Assembly: GCA_951813075.1 (NCBI GenBank) | Contig: OX638343.1 | Location: 1,110,149-1,174,148 of the forward strand | DNA: 64,000 nt | Reading direction: 5' to 3' | DNA from: Arenicellales bacterium | GTDB lineage: Bacteria; Pseudomonadota; Gammaproteobacteria; Arenicellales; JAJDZL01 | Position numbers and translations under genes: made by a program | The notes under the pieces: model-generated | What the model saw: only the letters and a program-made list of their open reading frames with translations | Told to the model about the DNA's origin: nothing | Database searches by the model: none | Part shown: in pieces, positions 1 to 8,399 of the stretch | How positions within the stretch are numbered: position 1 is the first letter of the stretch | How the letters are laid out: every line of letters begins with the position of its first letter

Positions 1-480
1 GAGCGGTGGATTAACGCTGACAAAAATATTGTCAGTCCAACCGTGGTAGTGTCCTTCAAATTTCATGATCTTTGCACGACCCGTGTATGCCCGCGCAAGT
101 CTGACAGCTGCCTGAATCGTTTCAGTTCCGCTCGAGGCAAAACGAATTCGCTCGGCACAGGGCACAAGATCGCAAATCTTCTTCGCCAGATTTGCTTCCA
201 GTTCCGTCTGACCGGCGAATAACTGGCCCATCGACAATGTGGAAACGACTTGATCCAGAACAGATTTCGGTGCATGACCGAGTATGATCGGTCCATTCCC
301 CAACGCGTAGTCGATATACACATTGCCGTCAGCATCCGTAATTCTCGAACCCTCTCCTTTGGTGTAATACAGCGGAACCGGGCTCTCGCCATAACCGCCA
401 TATCGAAAATTGCTACTGACGCCCCCTGACAGATAGCGGGCACCATATTCAAATAGCTGCTGTGATCGTTCGAATTTCAA
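1..480 (-). CDS. Class III aminotransferase, GSA-aminotransferase-like (partial)
   Basis: The N-terminal 160 residues of a PLP-dependent class III aminotransferase; the gene continues past the left edge, so the catalytic lysine is not visible. Reading the minus strand from 480 gives the GSA-aminotransferase-like opening YLSGGVSSN, then DADGNVYIDYALGNGP, the cofactor-binding FASSGTET segment and GHYHGWTD. I chose the TTG at 480 because GAGGA lies about 7 bases upstream and no ATG occurs before the conserved region. It starts 2 bases after the M24 hydrolase stop, so the two genes are co-transcribed. True HemL is an aminomutase in tetrapyrrole synthesis, but the neighbours (M24 and M81 hydrolases, second aminotransferase, transporter) argue for a catabolic transaminase. 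Substrate unknown. Confidence 0.85.
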   Translation of the reverse strand, partial: MKFERSQQLFEYGARYLSGGVSSNFRYGGYGESPVPLYYTKGEGSRITDADGNVYIDYALGNGPIILGHAPKSVLDQVVSTLSMGQLFAGQTELEANLAKKICDLVPCAERIRFASSGTETIQAAVRLARAYTGRAKIMKFEGHYHGWTDNIFVSVNPPL

Positions 481-482
481 TT

Positions 483-1646
483 TTATTCCTCTATTCTGAC
501 CAGTTCGACCGGCAAAGAACTCAACACTTCGGCTCCATCGTCGGTTACGACAAAAGTTTGACTCAGTCCGACTCCCATCTTACCGTTGACGCGAAGAGTC
601 ATCGGGATGTGGAATACCATCGCCGCTTTAAGAGGACGGTGATTGTTCACGACAATGGCGAAGCCGGATTCCTCTCCCCATGTCGGCGGAAATCCAATAC
701 CAACGGGATATCCGTATACTTCGTGGAACAGAATTCTGTCTCGAATAGGGGCTATCCTGGCTTGCGCGACTGAAGCGACTTCAGATGCCAGTACCCCAGG
801 TCGCACCGCGTCGAGCATAGCGGCGACTATTTCCTGCTCCAACGCCTCGAATTCCGCAACTTCGCTCGGAACATCCCCAAGAACAGCGGTTCGCATCAGC
901 GGTGCGTGATACCAGTTAAGACTCGGTGAACATTCAATGAATATCGTTTCACCCCGTGAAATTTTATGACCGTTGTTGCTGTTGTGCGGCATGCCAGCCC
1001 GATATCCCGCGGAAACTATCGGATAGACAGAAAAACCGAGGCTGTCGGCTCGGATGAGCTCGCCCGCTACCTGCGCGGCAATCTGAGAATCCGTCACGCC
1101 GGTACGAATTTCGGCAAACCCCGCTGTTATTGCCCTATCGGTAATTACTGCAGCAGCTCGCATGATTTCAAGTTCCGCTTCAGATTTGATGTTGCGAACC
1201 ATGTCGACAATACCCGAGCCATCCACAACGTTGTCAGCGCCCAAGGAGTCCTTGAGCGCATCATGCATTTTGGGAACGAGATAGCGAGTCTGAGTTTCGA
1301 TTCCGATTACACCTGTATGCAATCCGCGTTTGCGTATTGCCTGAACAGTCGCCTCGATTGGGTCTGCGTGAGTACTATAGAGATCGAGGTCGGTGGCTAC
1401 TGCAGTTGCTTCGAATCGACCTCGTTCAAACTGCCACAGCACCATGAACGGTGACCCGCCAATCGGCATTACAAGACACTGATAATCCCACAAATTCAGC
1501 GTATGATGTCCGCTAAGGTACAGAATGTTGGGGGCAGAATGCAGCAATAGCGTGTCTATGCCCTGCACCGCCATCTGATTGCGCACTTTCTGGCGACGTT
1601 GCTCAAATTCCTGCTCCGAAAACACCTCTTCTCGGGGAACACTCAT
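483..1646 (-). CDS. M24 family creatinase/ectoine hydrolase-like hydrolase without metal ligands
   Basis: 387 residues with a creatinase-type N-terminal domain (about 10-150) followed by the pita-bread M24 domain. In metal-dependent members five residues (D, D, H, E, E) bind two metals. Here the matching places read FIECSPSLNWYH, YGYPVGIG, FHIPMTL and GLSQTFVV, so all five seem replaced, as in creatinase and some ectoine hydrolase (DoeA/EutD) relatives. It is therefore probably a C-N hydrolase acting on a small molecule rather than a dipeptidase. Start: ATG at 1646 with AGGAG a few bases upstream. It follows the M81 peptidase gene by 15 bases and precedes an aminotransferase by 2 bases, an operon for breakdown of a nitrogenous compound. 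The substrate cannot be read from the sequence. Confidence 0.8.
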   Translation of the reverse strand: MSVPREEVFSEQEFEQRRQKVRNQMAVQGIDTLLLHSAPNILYLSGHHTLNLWDYQCLVMPIGGSPFMVLWQFERGRFEATAVATDLDLYSTHADPIEATVQAIRKRGLHTGVIGIETQTRYLVPKMHDALKDSLGADNVVDGSGIVDMVRNIKSEAELEIMRAAAVITDRAITAGFAEIRTGVTDSQIAAQVAGELIRADSLGFSVYPIVSAGYRAGMPHNSNNGHKISRGETIFIECSPSLNWYHAPLMRTAVLGDVPSEVAEFEALEQEIVAAMLDAVRPGVLASEVASVAQARIAPIRDRILFHEVYGYPVGIGFPPTWGEESGFAIVVNNHRPLKAAMVFHIPMTLRVNGKMGVGLSQTFVVTDDGAEVLSSLPVELVRIEE

Positions 1647-1661
1647 TTTGGCTCCTTATAG

Positions 1662-3158
1662 TTATAACAGGGTATAGGTCACTGCAGAGTCCAGCGGAAA
1701 TAGCGGACGATTCATCGCGCGGTAAGACAATCGTCCAGCTCGGGCAGGACATGCACCAGGCGAGTCCACCGAGATCACTTCCTGAGCGATTTCGCCATAT
1801 GCCGCTTTCCAGGCGATCGCCGACTTGACTACAATAATATCCTGTTGTGTCGGCTCAATACCGACGCATCGCAGTTGCTCCGCGTCAAATGGCATGGTAC
1901 GCAAAGATGTCAGTACAATCTGAACATTGCCCGCCTCAACCACCGCGGTCCGTCCCATCTGAGTCACACATCCTGTCATGTATGATCCCTTGTGCACGTA
2001 CTGGCCATCAGATATAGTTCTTACGAAGACTTCAATTTTCAAGGTAGGTCCATGCTGATTGTCGGTCTTACCACCAATAGAGGCGACGAAACGATTTCCG
2101 ACACCTGCTGTTTCTGCTGCCCCAACTGCTTCCGGGTCGGCAACTACCACGACAGAACGGGAATTTGACGAGTTTAGCAGCGCTTCCAATACTCCGGTCG
2201 CATCTCCAGCGGCACCTCCACCGACGTTGTCTGCGGATTCGATAATTACAACGGGTCGGACACTTGAATTCTCCGCTCTCTGAACACCCTGTTCAACCGT
2301 AACAGTCTGTGACGAGAAGCACTCTCTGGAATCCCAAATCTTGCGCGCGAGAATGTCGGCTGCCGAGTTTGTCGATTCGATCGAATTTCCATAAACAATT
2401 ACCGAAGCCCCAAGATAGGATACATCACAGTAAGGGAAACCCATCGCGACCGAACCACATGTTATTTCAGGGTTTGATTCAATTTCATTCAGTTCAGACA
2501 TGATGGTTCGCATTGGTTCACTGTCTGTCTGCTGATCAAGTGGCAACGTCAATAGAGGAATTTTCCTGAATGCGCAATGTGGTACCGTACCCTTTTCGAT
2601 GATATTCATCATGATTCTCGCAGCTTCCCTGCCGCGCTGCGCCATATCGGTATGTGGAAAGGTGTCATAGCCGATCAAGACGGATGCGTCATGTACCATA
2701 CGTGCGCTGACGTTGGCATGGTAGTCGAACGTTGCAACGATAGGGATACTGGCGCCGACTGCCTGCCTGACGCACTCCAAAATGCCAGCTTCGAAATCAT
2801 CCATACCTTCAGCAACCGCTGCACCATGCAGTGCCAAGATAACCCCATCTACCGGCTCAGCTGTCTTGATTCGATGAACCAGTTCATTACACAAACGCAT
2901 CGCAACCGACTGTTCAATTATTCCGGATGGAACCGCTGCCGCATATAAAGTTGGAAATATCGAGATTCCAGGTTCGGACAATTCAGAAATAATTCCGCCA
3001 AGTTCTGTATTCGTATCTCGATAACGACGAACTAATTGTTCATCCCGTACCAACTGATAGTGAACAAAATCTTCGTAGGTTGTCTTGACACTGGAAAACG
3101 TGTTGGTCTCGTGCCAGATACCGCCGATGGCGATTTTCAGATTCTCAAGTTTACCCAT
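1662..3158 (-). CDS. M81 family metallopeptidase (MlrC-like)
   Basis: 498 residues matching the microcystinase C family in full: an N-terminal DUF1485/M81 domain beginning IAIGGIWHETNTFSS, with HGAAVAEG (about 111-118) and the metal-site segment DYHANV (about 145-150), and a C-terminal MlrC_C domain starting near ESADNVGGGAAGDATG. MlrC finishes linearised microcystin breakdown in sphingomonads, but most homologues sit in unrelated catabolic clusters, and nothing here points to microcystin. First gene of the minus-strand run into the M24 hydrolase and the left-edge aminotransferase. No strong ribosome site precedes ATG 3158; the conserved IAIGG follows about 8 residues later, so the start cannot be far off. 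Family firm, substrate unknown. Confidence 0.85.
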   Translation of the reverse strand: MGKLENLKIAIGGIWHETNTFSSVKTTYEDFVHYQLVRDEQLVRRYRDTNTELGGIISELSEPGISIFPTLYAAAVPSGIIEQSVAMRLCNELVHRIKTAEPVDGVILALHGAAVAEGMDDFEAGILECVRQAVGASIPIVATFDYHANVSARMVHDASVLIGYDTFPHTDMAQRGREAARIMMNIIEKGTVPHCAFRKIPLLTLPLDQQTDSEPMRTIMSELNEIESNPEITCGSVAMGFPYCDVSYLGASVIVYGNSIESTNSAADILARKIWDSRECFSSQTVTVEQGVQRAENSSVRPVVIIESADNVGGGAAGDATGVLEALLNSSNSRSVVVVADPEAVGAAETAGVGNRFVASIGGKTDNQHGPTLKIEVFVRTISDGQYVHKGSYMTGCVTQMGRTAVVEAGNVQIVLTSLRTMPFDAEQLRCVGIEPTQQDIIVVKSAIAWKAAYGEIAQEVISVDSPGACPARAGRLSYRAMNRPLFPLDSAVTYTLL

Positions 3159-3380
3159 CGTTAGAATGCTTGGAGTCGCGTCATTATTTGGAAATCTGAA
3201 TAGTTATATTCTAATCTTTTGATTTGTATCTTAATATCAATAGGATAACAGACCACTTTCCCAAGTCCTGGAATCACGCGTCAATCTCAGAATTGACTAA
3301 TTGGAAAGTACCAACACAAAAATTCAATAGACATTCCAAACAGGTTATACTTGCGAGCAGTCGTTATTCAGGGTACTGAT
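3159..3380. promoter_or_regulatory. Divergent intergenic region between MlrC-like and cupin genes
   Basis: An AT-rich 222-base stretch between divergently transcribed genes, so it should hold promoters for both directions. A TTGACT hexamer occurs near 3292 on the plus strand, but I see no convincing -10 at the right distance. No coding signal and no clear operator dyad. Confidence 0.4.
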
Positions 3381-3797
3381 ATGACCGCCGGAAATAAAAA
3401 TCAGAAATTAATTCATGTGACACGGAACAGCGCAACTCGCATTCCCGGTCGTCGAGAATTTTTCACCTATCGCGATCTCCGCACAAAGGAAGGTAGCGTG
3501 GGAAGAATGCACGCGCAGACAATGGCAGCAATCAAAGGTATGACAGAACCAACTGGATGGCACTACCATGAGTGTGAGTCCCAGTTTCTGTATATTCTCG
3601 GTGGATGGATCGACATGGAATTCGAAACCGGTGAGAAAATTCGCCTCTCGGAAGGTGACTCATTGTACATTCCAGGTGGTATGCGACACAACGAGACGGC
3701 GACTTCGGATGATATGGAGTTGCTGGAGATATCGATACCGTCAGTCATGGGCACCGTTCCGTGCGAAGTACCGGAAGGAATGTCGGTTGGGGATTAA
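3381..3797 (+). CDS. Cupin domain protein
   Basis: 138 residues forming a single small cupin barrel. The first metal-binding motif is recognisable in GWHYHECESQFLYILGG (two histidines and a glutamate) and the second in GDSLYIPGGMRHNE. I start at ATG 3381 because CAGGG sits 7-8 bases upstream; a longer TTG start at 3351 has no ribosome site. It leads a short plus-strand pair with the DUF3830 gene 50 bases downstream and is divergent from the MlrC-like gene. Cupins in such clusters can be dioxygenases, isomerases or small-molecule sensors; the sequence does not decide which. Confidence 0.8.
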   Translation: MTAGNKNQKLIHVTRNSATRIPGRREFFTYRDLRTKEGSVGRMHAQTMAAIKGMTEPTGWHYHECESQFLYILGGWIDMEFETGEKIRLSEGDSLYIPGGMRHNETATSDDMELLEISIPSVMGTVPCEVPEGMSVGD

Positions 3798-3847
3798 GCG
3801 GTATCCGAAACCTCGAATAATCAGTAAAAAAATTTCTGGCGATTTCC

Positions 3848-4348
3848 ATGAGCGACAAATTGAAATACGTACGAGTCGGCATGCGCCGAAACGGTGCCAG
3901 TGTGAAACTGAAACTGCGCTGGGACAACTCGCCCCACACCTGCCAGGTGATCTGCGATGCGCTACCTTTCGAAGGCGACATGTGGCATGCCAAGTATGCC
4001 AATCACGAAATTTACACTCTGCTACCGGTCGAGGAAATCTTCGGCAAAGACCCACCAAAAGAATGGCTCTGTATGTTTCCGGCGCCCGGTGATCTAATGT
4101 ACATATTTCATCCGGATGGACTTCTACCCCCCAACGTATGGACGCCCGGCAGTTCTCATCGAATAGTGGACATTGCGCTGTTTTATGACCGTGGAAATAA
4201 TCTTTACGGTCCCAGCGGTGGTAATACCGGTAACATCTTCGCGACAGCGGCTGACATCGATGAACTCGAAGCATTTGCCGAAAATTGCCTGCAGGTTTGG
4301 AAAACAGGATTTGAAGGGGAAATCATGTATGTGGAAGCCGCTGAATAA
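3848..4348 (+). CDS. DUF3830 family protein
   Basis: 166 residues that I recognise as DUF3830, a family predicted to have a cyclophilin-like fold, commonly found beside amidohydrolases, M20/M24 hydrolases and transporters for nitrogenous compounds. Features seen: an internal LPFEGDMWHAKYANHEIY segment, PAPGDLMYIFHP, and a C-terminal FYDRGNNLYGPSGGNTGNIFA block. No signal peptide or membrane segment. It lies 50 bases after the cupin gene on the same strand and is convergent with the next aminotransferase. No biochemical role is established to my knowledge; co-occurrence suggests a part in the same catabolic route. Confidence 0.75.
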   Translation: MSDKLKYVRVGMRRNGASVKLKLRWDNSPHTCQVICDALPFEGDMWHAKYANHEIYTLLPVEEIFGKDPPKEWLCMFPAPGDLMYIFHPDGLLPPNVWTPGSSHRIVDIALFYDRGNNLYGPSGGNTGNIFATAADIDELEAFAENCLQVWKTGFEGEIMYVEAAE

Positions 4349-4379
4349 TGGGCTGAATCAAACTATCTTCTTTGATGGT

Positions 4380-5693
4380 TTAAGGCATGCGTCTTAACAC
4401 ATTCTTGGTAATCTCCAAAGTTTTTTCGATGTCTGCTTGCGTGTGAGCAAATGAAATACTGCCCTGTTTGGTTTCGACAGGAAAATGAAAAACGCCGTTG
4501 ACAATGAGCATTTTTCTGTAACGAGCGTCAAATTTCGAATTATGGTTCAGCGCTATATCTTTCCATGAGACCGGTGCGTGGTCCATAAAATAAACCACGA
4601 ATGCGGACCCCTGCCGTACGACGGTAGTCGCATAGTCCCTCTCTGAAAATATATCGTTGAGACCTTCTTCCATCAATGCGCCGAGTCGCTCAAGATGTCC
4701 ATAAATCTCATCTGCGCGGTCTCGCAGTTTCTTTATGGAAGCGATGGCTGCTGCGACCACAAACGGATGCGCGTTGTAAGTTCCTGCGACTAAAACTCTT
4801 CGGGTTGGGTCAGGATGAGCCACGAAAGACATGATGCGTGATTTACCGCCCACTACGCCCATGGGGTATCCATTTGCAACCGCTTTACCAAACACGCTCA
4901 GATCAGGACAAACCTCGCAAATCGACTGGTAACCACCTAGTGCGTGACGAAATCCTGTCTTGACCTCGTCAAATATCAACAATGCACCATATGCGTCGCA
5001 CAATTTGCGCACAGCTTCCAAATAACCAGGCTGTGGTTTGACAATTCCGATATTTTGCAGAATCGGCTCCAAGACCACTGCCGCGACATCCTGCGATTTC
5101 AGAACATTTTCCACTGCCTCGATATCATTGAATTCAACAACATGTGAATACTGGCCTGCATTCGAACCCATGCCCGCGGAAATTGGTCTTAATTCATGCT
5201 CCGTCCCGGGCTCGTGTTTCCAGAGCGCTTCTATCGGGTCCATCAGATTGAAAGCGACACTATCCATCCATCCGTTGTAGCCACCTTGCATAAATAGTAT
5301 GTGGTCGCGGCCGGTAAATGACCGTGCAATACGAATCGCACTGGCCACCGCTTCCGTGCCGCTGCTGGTTAACTGAACTTGATCAAGATAGGGAATAGAA
5401 TCTGCAAGCAAATCGGCAATCTGCACCTCCCACGGAGTCATGCCTGCTCCAATCAGCGAATCGCCGCGCTGTATTGCCTCCATTACCGCCTTATCGATAT
5501 CCGGGTCGCCGTGTCCGAGCAGATAAGGTGCGAAGGCAGCGTGATAATCAATATATCTTCGGTTGGTGTGGTCCCATAGATATGCGCCACTTGCACGCAC
5601 AAACATCCGCATAGGATCGATCTTGCGGTTGAGCGACATAACACCACCAGCGATCGATTCGACTTGTCTTTGCCTGCTTCCAACGTCCAGCAT
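4380..5693 (-). CDS. Class III aminotransferase, GSA-aminotransferase-like
   Basis: A full-length 437-residue PLP enzyme. SSGTEAV (about 110-116) binds the cofactor phosphate, LIFDEVKTGFR (about 239-249) carries the aspartate contacting the pyridine nitrogen, and SVFGKAVANGYP places the Schiff-base lysine at about K270. Start ATG 5693 has GGAG upstream at good spacing. It resembles HemL in general form but differs in the substrate-side region and sits in a catabolic cluster with a second class III aminotransferase (left edge), so tetrapyrrole synthesis is unlikely. It lies 62 bases after the solute-binding protein gene on the same strand. Amino donor and acceptor unknown. Confidence 0.88.
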   Translation of the reverse strand: MLDVGSRQRQVESIAGGVMSLNRKIDPMRMFVRASGAYLWDHTNRRYIDYHAAFAPYLLGHGDPDIDKAVMEAIQRGDSLIGAGMTPWEVQIADLLADSIPYLDQVQLTSSGTEAVASAIRIARSFTGRDHILFMQGGYNGWMDSVAFNLMDPIEALWKHEPGTEHELRPISAGMGSNAGQYSHVVEFNDIEAVENVLKSQDVAAVVLEPILQNIGIVKPQPGYLEAVRKLCDAYGALLIFDEVKTGFRHALGGYQSICEVCPDLSVFGKAVANGYPMGVVGGKSRIMSFVAHPDPTRRVLVAGTYNAHPFVVAAAIASIKKLRDRADEIYGHLERLGALMEEGLNDIFSERDYATTVVRQGSAFVVYFMDHAPVSWKDIALNHNSKFDARYRKMLIVNGVFHFPVETKQGSISFAHTQADIEKTLEITKNVLRRMP

Positions 5694-5755
5694 TCAGATT
5701 TTCTCCTATCTCGATTAAATTCAATTGAACATCAATCCAGATGCATTCAATAAGA

Positions 5756-6541
5756 TTACTCCTGCGTGATCATCTCATACCACTTATCCTTGAGGCCCTG
5801 CTGCTCAATTGTCTCCAACCATACATTGATGAAGTTGACAAAGTGATATTCACCGGGCAGTACGGCGTAGGCATAGCCTTGCGAATTCAGCGGAGCGTCA
5901 TCAATGATCCGAAGGTTCATACCTGGATTCTGTTTTATGAAGTTTCTCAATGATGAGCTGTCCGTAAGTACCGCATCGGCGCGCTTGGTGGCAACCTCGA
6001 GAAAATATGTTGACAACTTGTCACTGACCAAGGCTTTGACTTCGGCTTTCTTAAAAAATCGCAGAGCGAACGCCTCATCCGCGGTTCCCGAACCAACTGC
6101 AATTACCATGCCTTCCTTGTCGAGGTCTGCATGGGATTGAGCATCGGAATCCATATGAACAGCTGTTCCCTGCGTCTCATATCCGGATGGATTTGAGAAC
6201 AGAACACGCATTGCTCGTTCGGCAGTACGAAACATGGGCGACATGACGATGTCGCACTTATTGGTCTCCAGACTGGGAATCAAAGTTCCCCACTGGGAGT
6301 CCACAGCCTTGTATTCGACACCCATTATGCCGGCCAAATGCCTGGCGGCTTCAATGTCGGTCCCAACCCAATCGCCGGTTTTGGGGTCCTTGGCACCCCA
6401 CGGCAAAGCTTCCGCATGGCAAACCATCAATTCCCCGCGATCCTTGATTACTTGGATACGATCGTCTGCAGAATAGGCAGACCCAACGCCGAGACAAACT
6501 AATCCGACACTCGACATCAATGCAATTATCAATCGTTTCAT
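5756..6541 (-). CDS. Family 3 ABC transporter solute-binding protein (polar amino acid type)
   Basis: 261 residues with a signal peptide (MKRLIIALMSS then a hydrophobic stretch ending GSAYSA) and one SBP_bac_3 domain: IKDRGELMVC opening, DIEAARHLAGIMG, the RTAERA segment typical of the amino-acid-binding lobe, and a C-terminal LKDKWYEM. It captures a small polar amino-acid-like ligand in the periplasm and hands it to two permeases. ATG 6541 has a strong GGGGT ribosome site. Its matching permease and ATPase genes are at 10618-12814, cut off by 4 kb of mobile-element debris; a fragment of the ATPase gene still lies directly upstream (6765-6999), implying the original operon order permease-permease-ATPase-binding protein. 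Confidence 0.9.
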   Translation of the reverse strand: MKRLIIALMSSVGLVCLGVGSAYSADDRIQVIKDRGELMVCHAEALPWGAKDPKTGDWVGTDIEAARHLAGIMGVEYKAVDSQWGTLIPSLETNKCDIVMSPMFRTAERAMRVLFSNPSGYETQGTAVHMDSDAQSHADLDKEGMVIAVGSGTADEAFALRFFKKAEVKALVSDKLSTYFLEVATKRADAVLTDSSSLRNFIKQNPGMNLRIIDDAPLNSQGYAYAVLPGEYHFVNFINVWLETIEQQGLKDKWYEMITQE

Positions 6542-6582
6542 AACTACCCCCTTTGATCTTTAATATCAATTTCACGCTGTCC

Positions 6583-6600
6583 GATTTGAAGATTCAAATC
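6583..6600. promoter_or_regulatory. Perfect dyad upstream of the solute-binding protein gene
   Basis: GATTTGAA-GA-TTCAAATC, an 8-base perfect inverted repeat 42-59 bases before the solute-binding protein start. Position and symmetry suit a transcription-factor operator, perhaps a new control site acquired after the gene was cut off from its operon. It could also be a chance AT-rich dyad. Confidence 0.35.
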
Positions 6601-6668
6601 TTTTGTAGGTGCAAACCACATATTTGTGTGGTTTTTTACGCCAGTGAATTCGATCTAGTTTTATTATG

Positions 6669-6999
6669 CGTTGACTATTCTATCATATGAATCAGCCCAT
6701 TCATCCCGCCCGAATTTGCCTTATAAAAATTTCCTAATCCGACCGAAATCTCGAATTTATAGTGTTTTTAACAGAACCTGACCAAGACCGGAGTTGTCAA
6801 CACTCTGAAAGGATTCGCAGTCTCTGCGTCTACCATGATCCGTCGACCTGACATGTAGAGCATTCGACCCGAAACTTCCTTCGCGAAACCCATCTCGTGA
6901 GTAACGATGAGCATTGTCACCCCTGGTTCTGCAAGTTCGCGTATTACATCCAGCACCTCAGCAACCATCTCCGGGTCCAGCGCGGATGTCGGCTCATCT
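6669..6999. repeat. Direct repeat, left copy (ATPase 3' end)
   Basis: This stretch is a diverged direct copy of 10531-10860. Similarity begins near GCGTTGACTA and runs through the ATPase stop region; the last 70-80 bases up to GATGTCGGCTCATC are identical by eye. At 6999 similarity stops abruptly and transposase-like sequence begins. Recombination between the two copies would remove about 3.9 kb and restore an ATPase gene directly followed by the solute-binding protein gene. Confidence 0.8.
6765..6999 (-). pseudogene. ABC transporter ATPase, C-terminal fragment
   Basis: Only the last third of an amino-acid ABC ATPase remains. It reads [16 protein letters not shown] and [20 protein letters not shown], against the intact gene at 10618-11370, and covers the region after Walker B including the H-loop. 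A shift near the C-terminus ([12 protein letters not shown] against IVDSETQEFFQS) destroys the normal end. The 5' two thirds, with Walker A and the signature, are missing. It is a dead duplicate, not a separate gene. Confidence 0.8.
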
Positions 7000-7129
7000 C
7001 GTCATCGATACAACGTCTGCTCACTGACTCCCGCTCGGTGGACAATTCGCACACCCGTATCCCCCGTCGCAATAACTGCAACAACACCTCCATACGCTCG
7101 TCCGCCATCAATCTCGATCTTCGTCCCAT
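7000..7129 (-). pseudogene. Transposase N-terminal fragment
   Basis: Starting at ATG 7129, with a strong GGAGGTGA ribosome site, the minus strand reads MGRRSRLMADERMEVLLQLLRRG. A one-base frame change then gives DTGVRIVHRAGVSEQTLYR-stop-RDEM. The GVSEQTLYRW-like element is the recognition helix of IS3-type transposase helix-turn-helix domains, with the usual Trp codon now TGA. The sequence ends where the copied ATPase fragment begins, so the insertion sequence was cut there. Family assignment rests on about 45 residues only. Confidence 0.5.
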
Positions 7130-7237
7130 CGGTTCACCTCCACTCTGAATGAACTGGAATAATCACATAGCTCGTATCCATTCATTACGGAGCAAGACAC
7201 ACCTCGTTTATTTCAAAATTACCAAAATTTGATCAGG

Positions 7238-7985
7238 TCAGAAGTCAACCAAAAACCATATCGCGGTACTGGTAATCTTTGTCGCTATCTGGCTCACCAT
7301 GTTCGAAATTCACTGTGGCACCGCCACCCAGCTTCTGGACAGTCCGAGAGTCCATGGAGTTGACTTGGATTGCAAGAAGCTCGGCCCGGCAACTTCGAAT
7401 AAACTGCTATATCCAGCACCGAAGCCTTGCGTTTTCATACTTCTCATCGTAAACACAAAATTGATTCCAGTATCCCCGACTCCACCGTGCACTCCGGCGA
7501 AAGTGGTCTTCGTCTCCGACTCTACATAACAGCTTTCTTCTTTATCAGTTGCTGCGTGTGCCGTCAACCAGTATCTTCCATCGAATCCCGGCTATAACCG
7601 AGAAACACTGTCATGTCGCCAATACCGTAATTACCTGCGACGAAACTCGAAGTCATTTCAGTCATTGCAGTGTCGTCATCAAGATTAAAATTTGAAACTG
7701 TATCCGAATGATTCCGATACGCGATTGCGATTGAGCCGGTTTCCATTAGACCACTGAGTATCGCACCGAAGTTGAATGCGTCTCTGGTCTTAACCGTAGA
7801 TTAGTCCATGATGGCATTCGCCTGCAGACTGACATTGCCGACAGAAACCGAATAGGACACCGCGTTTGGGTCTCGATCACCTGTCTCTCCCGTGATCCGT
7901 ATTGGAGCGATTGGTCGACGACTCCGCAAAATGGTTGTAGGCGACGTCCTAGACTTTTCCGACCGTGACGGTGCCGAAACCACCG
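7238..7985 (-). pseudogene. Porin pseudogene (copy of the gene at 8604-9566)
   Basis: A degraded duplicate of the neighbouring porin. Recognisable blocks in order are LSGGFGTVTVGKV, AVSYSVSVGNVSLQANAIMD, AFNFGAILSGLMETGSIAIAYR, GNYGIGDMTVFLGYSRD, TTFAGVHGGVGDTGINFVFTMR and a terminal VDF. Each has a close match in the intact gene. At least two stop codons (a Trp codon to TAG near 7949, a Gln codon to TAA near 7801) and several frame changes break it. The signal peptide and first strands are missing: at about 7985 the sequence switches to a tyrosine recombinase reading TRNIR. Its downstream terminator hairpin has also decayed. Confidence 0.85.
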
Positions 7986-7987
7986 GA

Positions 7988-8248
7988 AAGACGTATATTG
8001 CGAGTCTGCACCGAACAGCCGTGTTCGGTCTCGATATGATTGAGAAACGAATGCAGATGCCTGACGCTCAGGTCTGGGATTGACAGATGCTCCGGGGACT
8101 TGCGGGTTTGGGTCTTCATGTAGGGCACAAGTATGATGAAGATATCACGATAGCCTCTTCTGGTGTTGATCGAAAGGTTTCGTTCCGTGGTGATGTAATC
8201 GGTGAAAAACCGTCTCAGCCACGGCGAGATTCTGTGCGCACCAGACAT
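7988..8248 (-). pseudogene. Tyrosine recombinase N-terminal fragment
   Basis: From ATG 8248 about 87 codons match the N-terminal SAM-like (core-binding) domain of tandem phage-type integrases: PWLRRFFTDYITTERNLS, NTRRGYRDIFIILVPYM, LRHLHSFLNHIETEHG-type helices and CSVQTRNIR. The catalytic domain with R-H-R-Y is gone; the frame runs directly into the porin relic at LSGGFGT, producing a chimeric frame. Such recombinases normally occur as two or three overlapping genes, and the C-terminal piece of another lies immediately upstream. Confidence 0.7.
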
Positions 8249-8254
8249 GTTGAC

Positions 8255-8396
8255 ATCCGTTGATGTATTGGTTGTAGATTGCTGATGCTTTCTGCAGAAG
8301 TTCGGGCGACATGGACAGATAGACCTGGGTGCCGCTCAGATCAGCATGTCCAAGACAGGCCGACAGCGACAGCAGCAGCCGTTGGATGTCGCTCCC
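8255..8396 (-). pseudogene. Tyrosine recombinase C-terminal fragment
   Basis: The frame reads ACLGHADLSGTQVYLSMSPELL followed by QKASAIYNQY. This is the box II end of a tyrosine recombinase: LGH contains the catalytic histidine region, and the nucleophile tyrosine corresponds to QVYL. Everything before this is lost; upstream the sequence becomes the group II intron remnant. The normal stop seems absent, so the frame runs on over the start of the next recombinase piece, as expected for an overlapping tandem pair. Confidence 0.65.
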
Positions 8397-8399
8397 CGG

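Noticed and set aside
1662..3158. Microcystin degradation pathway
   Set aside because: Only the MlrC family is present; mlrA, mlrB and mlrD are not in the window, and MlrC homologues are common in other catabolic clusters.
6614..6637. AACCACA-TATTTG-TGTGGTT followed by T residues, a terminator-like hairpin on the plus strand
   Set aside because: No plus-strand gene ends upstream of it; on the minus strand, where the genes are, the T run is missing.
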